Of a DNA stretch of 64,000 nucleotides, positions 59,218 through 64,000 are shown one piece after another (position 1 is the first letter of the stretch; each line of letters opens with the position of its first letter). The notes below the pieces were generated by a model. It did no database searches. It was not told where the DNA came from and was given only the letters and a program-made list of their open reading frames with translations. The DNA is taken from positions 110,104,715 to 110,168,714 of the forward strand of contig OY986437.1 in NCBI GenBank assembly GCA_963920525.1. Direction: 5' to 3'. A program made the position numbers and the translations under genes. The DNA comes from Dichetophora obliterata. Taxonomy: Eukaryota; Arthropoda; Insecta; Diptera; Sciomyzidae.

Positions 59218-60494
59218 AAGGTGTTTTTTATAGAGTGATACAACTTTGAGTTGACATCACTAATTTGACCACCCATTGAACAGCTGATGGTTGCTTTTTG
59301 TTTAATTTGCTTTGACATTTTATTATGGATTGACTTACATCAGAGCAACACGTGCAAATTGTGGAAATTTTTAATTAAAATAATGGTTCTGTTCGTCAAA
59401 CTTATCGTGTACTTCGTCCATTTTATGGCGTACATAATCGTCCTTCAGAGCTGCTAATTCGAAGAACAATAGATCGTTTTTGGACCACATTTACTGTTAG
59501 ACGCCTAACAGTGTGCACTGAAGAATCTGTAGCCGCTGTACAGGAAAGCATTGAAGATGATCCTTATCAATTCGACGCCGTTCTCAGCAACTGGGGTTGT
59601 GTCCTTCCACTTTATGGAAGATTTTACGAAAAGATCTTGGCTTAAAACCTTTCAAGATTCAACTTGTGCAGGAGCTAAAGCCAAGCGACCATCGTAAGCG
59701 CCGCCATTTCGGCGAATGGGCTGAAGCACAAATTGATATTGATTTTGAATTTCCATGGAAAATTTTATTTTCCGATGAAGCCCATGTTTGGTTGAATGAG
59801 TACGTAAATAAACAGAATTGTCGTATTTCAAGTGAGGAGAATCCACAAGCTTTTGTCGAAACACCATTACATCCACAAAAAATTACTGCTTGGTGCGCTT
59901 TATGGGCTGGCGGAGTCATTGGCCCATATGTATGTCTTCAAAAACGATGATGGTCAGATTATTATTGTCAATGGTGAACAGTATAGGAACATGATTCGAA
60001 GTTTTTTCGTACCTCAATTAGCTGGCATTAATCTTGCTGATATGTGGTTCCAACAGGACGGAGCCACATGCCACATAGCGGGCGCTACACTTGATTTACT
60101 CAAGGAAACTTTTGACGAAAAAAAAATTTCACGAAATGACCCAATTAATTGGCCCCCAAGATCGTGTGATTTAACCCCATTGGATTATTTTCTTTGGGGT
60201 TATGTAAAGTCACTTGTCTACGTCGATAAACCACAAACAATTGAACACCTGGAAATCAACATTCGAAGAGTTATCGGCGAGATACGGCCGCAAATGCTGC
60301 GAAAAGTTTGTGAAAATTGGTGTTCCAGATTGCGCCTTGTACGCACCAGCCGTGGCGGCCACATGACTGAAATCATATTTAAACAATAATGTCATAAAAT
60401 TTTCTATCCAATAAAGCTCGTGTCATTGATATTAAAAATATATTACTATGTTTTATTATGATTTAAAATTGTATTCTCTATAAAAAACACACTT
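59218..60494 (+). mobile_element. Rosa-type (DD41D) mariner, 1277 bp, complete ends
   Basis: The left end is AAGGTGTTTTTTATAGAG (59218) and the right end read inward is AAGTGTGTTTTTTATAGAG, differing by one indel. TA flanks both sides (59216-59217, 60495-60496), the mariner target duplication. The length is typical of the group. The transposase inside is broken. Confidence 0.9.
59329..60389 (+). pseudogene. DD41D mariner transposase, four lesions
   Basis: Cut-and-paste transposase of the IS630/Tc1/mariner superfamily. From ATG 59329 the frame has stops at codon 3 (MD*LTSEQHVQIVEIFN*NN) and after IFN, then RPSELLIRRTIDRF. A frameshift near 59568 changes to LGLCPSTLWKILRKDLGL. KIQLVQELKPSDHRKRRHF, ILFSDEAHVWLN (first catalytic Asp, 59773) and WCALWAGGVIGPY follow. 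A 4-bp duplication (TATGTATG, about 59930) shifts the frame again to VFKNDDGQIII. Then come WFQQDGATCH (second Asp, 60057) and LTPLDYFLWG (third Asp, 60183). The last two aspartates are 41 residues apart, the spacing of the rosa/DD41D group known from tephritid and other insects. It ends GGHMTEIIFKQ at 60389. Confidence 0.9.
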
Positions 60495-60670
60495 TAAATT
60501 AATTAATTTACATTTTTTAAGTTTCAAGTAATAAATAAATAAAAAATTGTATTAAAAACGTTTTGAAATATTTACTTCTTAAAATTTCTAATCCCGAACT
60601 AATCCCGGGATTGAGATTTTAAATGCCGATAATCCCGGTATCGAGAAAAGCTTCCGGGATTGGACTCCAT

Positions 60671-62580
60671 AGTAGCAACTCAAGTGTCGTTTCGCGGCTG
60701 ATACAATTATATTTTTTGGTACAATCCATCAAAAGAATTTCGTCATAACGATTTCAGGATGAAAAAATGTGTTTCCACAGGTACTTCAATAATATGTAAT
60801 GATACTAAAAACTTTATACTCTGATTACTTTTTTTTAAAATATTCGAAACTTTTTCCATACAAAAAGTAGCTTAATCAAAGCAAAAAATAAAGGACAATT
60901 TGAAATATTTATAACTTTAAGCAAAATTTACATTTTGACATTAATGTTTTTTTTTATTGATTTAAGTCTTGGCCACATTGGACTGAAAAAAATTAGAACA
61001 ATTGTCGAAGTGTGCCTATAAATTCTTGAAGGAGTTTGAATTGAGCTAAAGTTAAGTAGAAAATATATCGACCTAAAAGGTAAAAGGGCTTAGATGCATT
61101 TAAGCCCATGGCGAGGAAAGCAATTTGAACATTTTATTCTGTTCTAAGCTCCATACAAAAATTTTCAGAAAAATGCTCATCGAGTGAACAGGAAGTGCAT
61201 TTTATAAAGGTATGAAAACTGTTTCATGTATTTGGAATAACTCGAAAAAGGGCTTAAATGTCTTATGGTCTTTTACCTTTTAGGTCGAGATATGTAGCTT
61301 ATATCACAATATATCACTCGAATGTCTTAGCAAGCATTTTTTAAAATTTGTTTTATAAACTTCGTTAATTTGGTAATCTAGTTTTATGGGAAATAGATCT
61401 TAAAGTTAACCGATTGTAATAATTTTTAGCATGACGTTTAAGTGTAGATATATAAATAAAGTAAATTTACTTTTAAAAACACAAAGAAGCAATTTTATTT
61501 ATGAGGTTTTTTTTTTATTGAAAGAAATATGGTTTTTATGGGAGTTAGGCGATACATTTGAAATAGAATTCAAATTTTTTGTGTTATTCCTTAATTAAGG
61601 CTACAACTCATTTGTAAAAAATTGCATGACCCTAGTTCTTATAGTTTCTGAGATAGTGCAAATGTCATCCTAGAATCGAAATTAGCGCACTGTGTGCGGC
61701 GTTGCTACGCCTTTCATGAATATAATAAGTGTTTTTTGTGAATACATTTTTTTATTTTTTGTGATAATGCAAGGGGTATGCTAAAAGCATGGATTTTTAA
61801 ATTCAACCCTGCCACACGCAAAAATTGTCCTTGCGCTCTGTTCTTGGTAATAGCGAAGGCAATTTGAACTGAAAACTGTAATAACTTAAAGCTGAAGGAC
61901 AAATCGGAAGGCTCCATTGGAATACGAAAATCTGTACATCTTTGTTTATTTGTATCTTTTCTTTTACTTTTACCGAGGGAGCATAACCGATCAACTAACT
62001 TTCAGAGTCAATATGTGAGGAAGCACTCTAAATTGTTTTAATAAATGAAAAAAAAAATACAATAGAAAAATCTAAAGCAACTCCTGTACCCAAAAACCCC
62101 TAACGCTAATTGGATAAGCTTAAGTAATTTATATAGGGAAGTTTTTTGCTATTATTTTAAAGATTTGCGATACAGTGCCCTTTGATGTTAAGGATTCTGC
62201 AAAATAAATAACCAAAATACCTTAGTAAAGTATTTATATGTGCACAAATATTTTTTATTTTTTCTCCCTAGTTTATAACAACACAATTTTTTTGAGTTTG
62301 CCAAAATTTTTTTTAAAGTATGTAGTTTATTTGTTGAACAGAGAATTCTTCTCTTCCTCGTATTCGTTGTACCGTTAGTCGAAAATAGTGTGAAATCTCG
62401 CTTGTGCAATAGAAAATATTTATATGTGCACAATTGCTGTTTTAGTGTTTTAACTGCTATAACGAAGACATTACGACATTTTTTTGATAATCTTAGTAAG
62501 AAAGCCCATAAACATAGCGGTAATACATTTTTGGAACAAAATATGAGCACATTTTAGAGTTATTTTATTTTTCAAATAAA
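60671..62580. other. No gene; one short inverted-repeat element
   Basis: AT-rich. TATCGACCTAAAAGGTAAAA at 61063-61107 returns inverted at about 61249-61293 (~45-bp arms, 230 bp in all), a likely MITE. TATTTATATGTGCACAA occurs at about 62230 and 62417. Frames up to 120 codons (62188-62550 minus) show no domain. Confidence 0.45.
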
Positions 62581-62581
62581 A

Positions 62582-62925
62582 ATGCCAAGTGGAACCACTT
62601 TATCTGAAGAAAATCGTTGAAATATAATAGACTTAAATAAAGCCGGTATAAAAGTAGGTGCTATAGCTGCTAGGACAAATCGTCATCGAAACACCGAAAC
62701 AAATATTTTAAAATACCCTGGCAACTATGCTATAATCAAGACGAATCCGACATCTTGCTGTGCAGAAAGGGACGAGTTGTGGTGAAATTGCTTCGCATTT
62801 GGATCTAAGAGCCTGAACAGAATCAAAAATCGTTGCGATCGACGATCCTCTCTAGTCGTCGAACGCAGAGAATGTGTCCAGAATGATGCGATTGCGATAA
62901 ACGATTCAGGTTTGATTTTTGTTAG
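62582..62925 (+). pseudogene. Tc1/Tc3-like transposase N-terminal relic
   Basis: The plus strand from ATG 62582 reads MPSGTTLSEENR*NIIDLNK, then AGIKVGAIAARTNRHRNT and ILKYPGNYA. This is the first helix-turn-helix of Tc3-type transposases. After a frame change RIRHLAVQKGTSCGEIASHL, then DLR and a stop, fits the second helix-turn-helix. No catalytic domain follows. Confidence 0.65.
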
Positions 62926-64000
62926 CAATTAGCTTGGGTTTACACTTAGCGGTACTATACTTGCAATTTTTTGTATGTTCATTAAAAGATAACGTGGAAA
63001 TGCGTTGAAAATGATTCAATGACGGCTGCAAGTCTATTTAATTCAGCCTGTCAATGTGTTCGAGAAGAAAAAAAAAGTAATAAAAACTATGAAGAAGAAG
63101 CAACAACAACAATAATCCCACACTGCGTTGTGTAACTTTAGCATACTATTCTTTTTCGTGTTTGCTGAAAGATGTTCAACAGAAATATGTAGCTATGTTT
63201 TTTGTTGTTGATTGTCATTATATGAGGTGGAATAAGTTTTTTAGTGGAAAAAATATTATTTTCTGCAAATATACTCGAAAACATATTTCGATTGATAAAA
63301 GGTTTAAAGTTTTATGACAGTATGTTGACGTTAGCACACGTAAATTAGTAGCTAAAAATGTTTTGTTTGCGTATTAATAAAAAGATCATTGGAAAATAAA
63401 AAGAAACAGAATTACATTACATTGTTGTTTTAATTATATTTTAATGTATTATTCTGAAATAACACTAAAATTGCTCCGGTTATTCAAAAAACCGGTTTCT
63501 TATTTTATAAATTTGATAACACTTAGTATTATTACTTTTTGCGCCAGTTTTAACTGTAAACAAAATCTTTACAACAAATTATTATAAAGTGAAAAACCAA
63601 TATGTTGCCAGAATCGGAGCCACTGATTATTATTTAAAAAATTGTTTATATAACAGCTTTAGAGTATCAATTATATGAGCTGCTGGATAAAAGTAAAAGA
63701 AGGTGGTGGGTGCGCCCAGTGAATCTCACTAGAGAACAGGAAGGTTTTTTTAATACGTGCTTAAAGCATTTTTATAATGCGGTGATTTTAAATCATATAT
63801 ATAATCAAATTTTTTCACTTCTTCAATTAATTTCTCATTAAAATTCATTTTGCACAAAATAAGTTCAAACGGTATTTTGAATGGTGTGAATAACACACAA
63901 GCAAACAAGAAATGTCAGAAGACAACAAAAAACCAAGCAAATTTCATTAAACACAGCCAATTCTTAGCAAAAATATGGCAGCACTAATGGCACTCAGAGA
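62926..64000. other. No gene seen
   Basis: Apart from the dispersed repeat and a CAA microsatellite at about 63100-63115, nothing recognised up to the window edge. Confidence 0.45.
63310..63390 (+). repeat. Dispersed repeat, copy 2
   Basis: GTATGTTGACGTTAGCACAC followed by GTAAATTAGTAG and TTTGTTTGCGTA; partner of 50280-50350. Confidence 0.5.

Larger units (their letters stand above)
58140..60670. repeat. CCCGGGA-rich repeats either side of hAT/mariner
   Basis: GATCCCGGA, CGGGATTTTC and GATCCCGGGATTT at 58140-58200 face AATCCCGGGATTGAG, ATCCCGGTATCGAG and CTTCCGGGATTGG at 60595-60665 in roughly inverted order. They may be the ends of the hAT element whose relic lies at 58256-58560, entered later by the mariner. 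Inference. Confidence 0.35.

Noticed and set aside
59652..59919. Minus-strand frames of 74-86 codons
   Set aside because: Antisense of the mariner transposase.

Overview
The window looks like AT-rich intergenic or intronic DNA from an insect, most likely a fly (Diptera). The evidence is the transposon set: a rosa-type (DD41D) mariner, RTE-, jockey- and LOA/R1-type non-LTR retrotransposons, a Penelope-like element, insect-style Helitrons and many TIR/MITE elements, with low-complexity AT DNA, CAA/TA microsatellites and introns of fly size. I recognise no host gene with confidence. One unassigned membrane-protein-like segment (35571-35860, minus) is the best host-exon candidate. Nothing resembles a bacterial operon, CRISPR array or prophage.

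Layout. 0-9 kb: a series of MITEs and foldback elements (468-1339, 2191-2330, 4918-5583, 5605-6252, 6381-6683, 7002-7580, 8083-8523). 9-16 kb: short direct repeats, a hAT relic and two nested long-TIR elements (13007-14474). 16.2-19.8 kb: a Helitron (16481-19680) built from three end-to-end modules with minisatellite arrays, inserted exactly between A and T inside the 3' end of a dead hAT transposase. 22-24.2 kb: a GC-richer RTE-type retrotransposon on the minus strand, with an endonuclease, the start of the RT and an internal deletion. 25.9-29.7 kb: minus-strand Helitron ends flanking a head-to-head pair of Penelope-like copies that form a ~0.7 kb near-perfect palindrome. 29.9-33.3 kb: the most unusual structure, a ~145 bp MITE split by three consecutive TIR elements, each bounded by the same 9-bp sequence GGATTCACT.

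35.5-42.7 kb: the coding-like segment, a hAT relic, a Harbinger-like MITE, a TIR element, a 157-bp near-perfect hairpin and a 39-bp minisatellite. 43.1-47.7 kb: minus-strand remnants of a LOA/R1-type element (DUF4780-like ORF1, endonuclease, start of RT), separated by subrepeat arrays and two abutting Helitron units. 48-51.2 kb: a tRNA-derived SINE, nested TIR elements and an RT palm fragment. 53.8-54.5 kb: a 5'-truncated RTE 3' end with an AAGT-repeat tail. 56-57.7 kb: a dead jockey/CR1-group RT carrying a MITE. 58-60.7 kb: a hAT relic and a complete but inactive DD41D mariner (59218-60494) with matching TIRs and TA duplication. 62.6 kb: a Tc1/Tc3-like N-terminal relic.

The genes do not form a pathway. 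The window records layered insertions: retrotransposon coding regions are all broken, while several non-autonomous elements and the Penelope palindrome keep intact ends and look younger. Family calls come from motif recognition by eye; no database search was possible.
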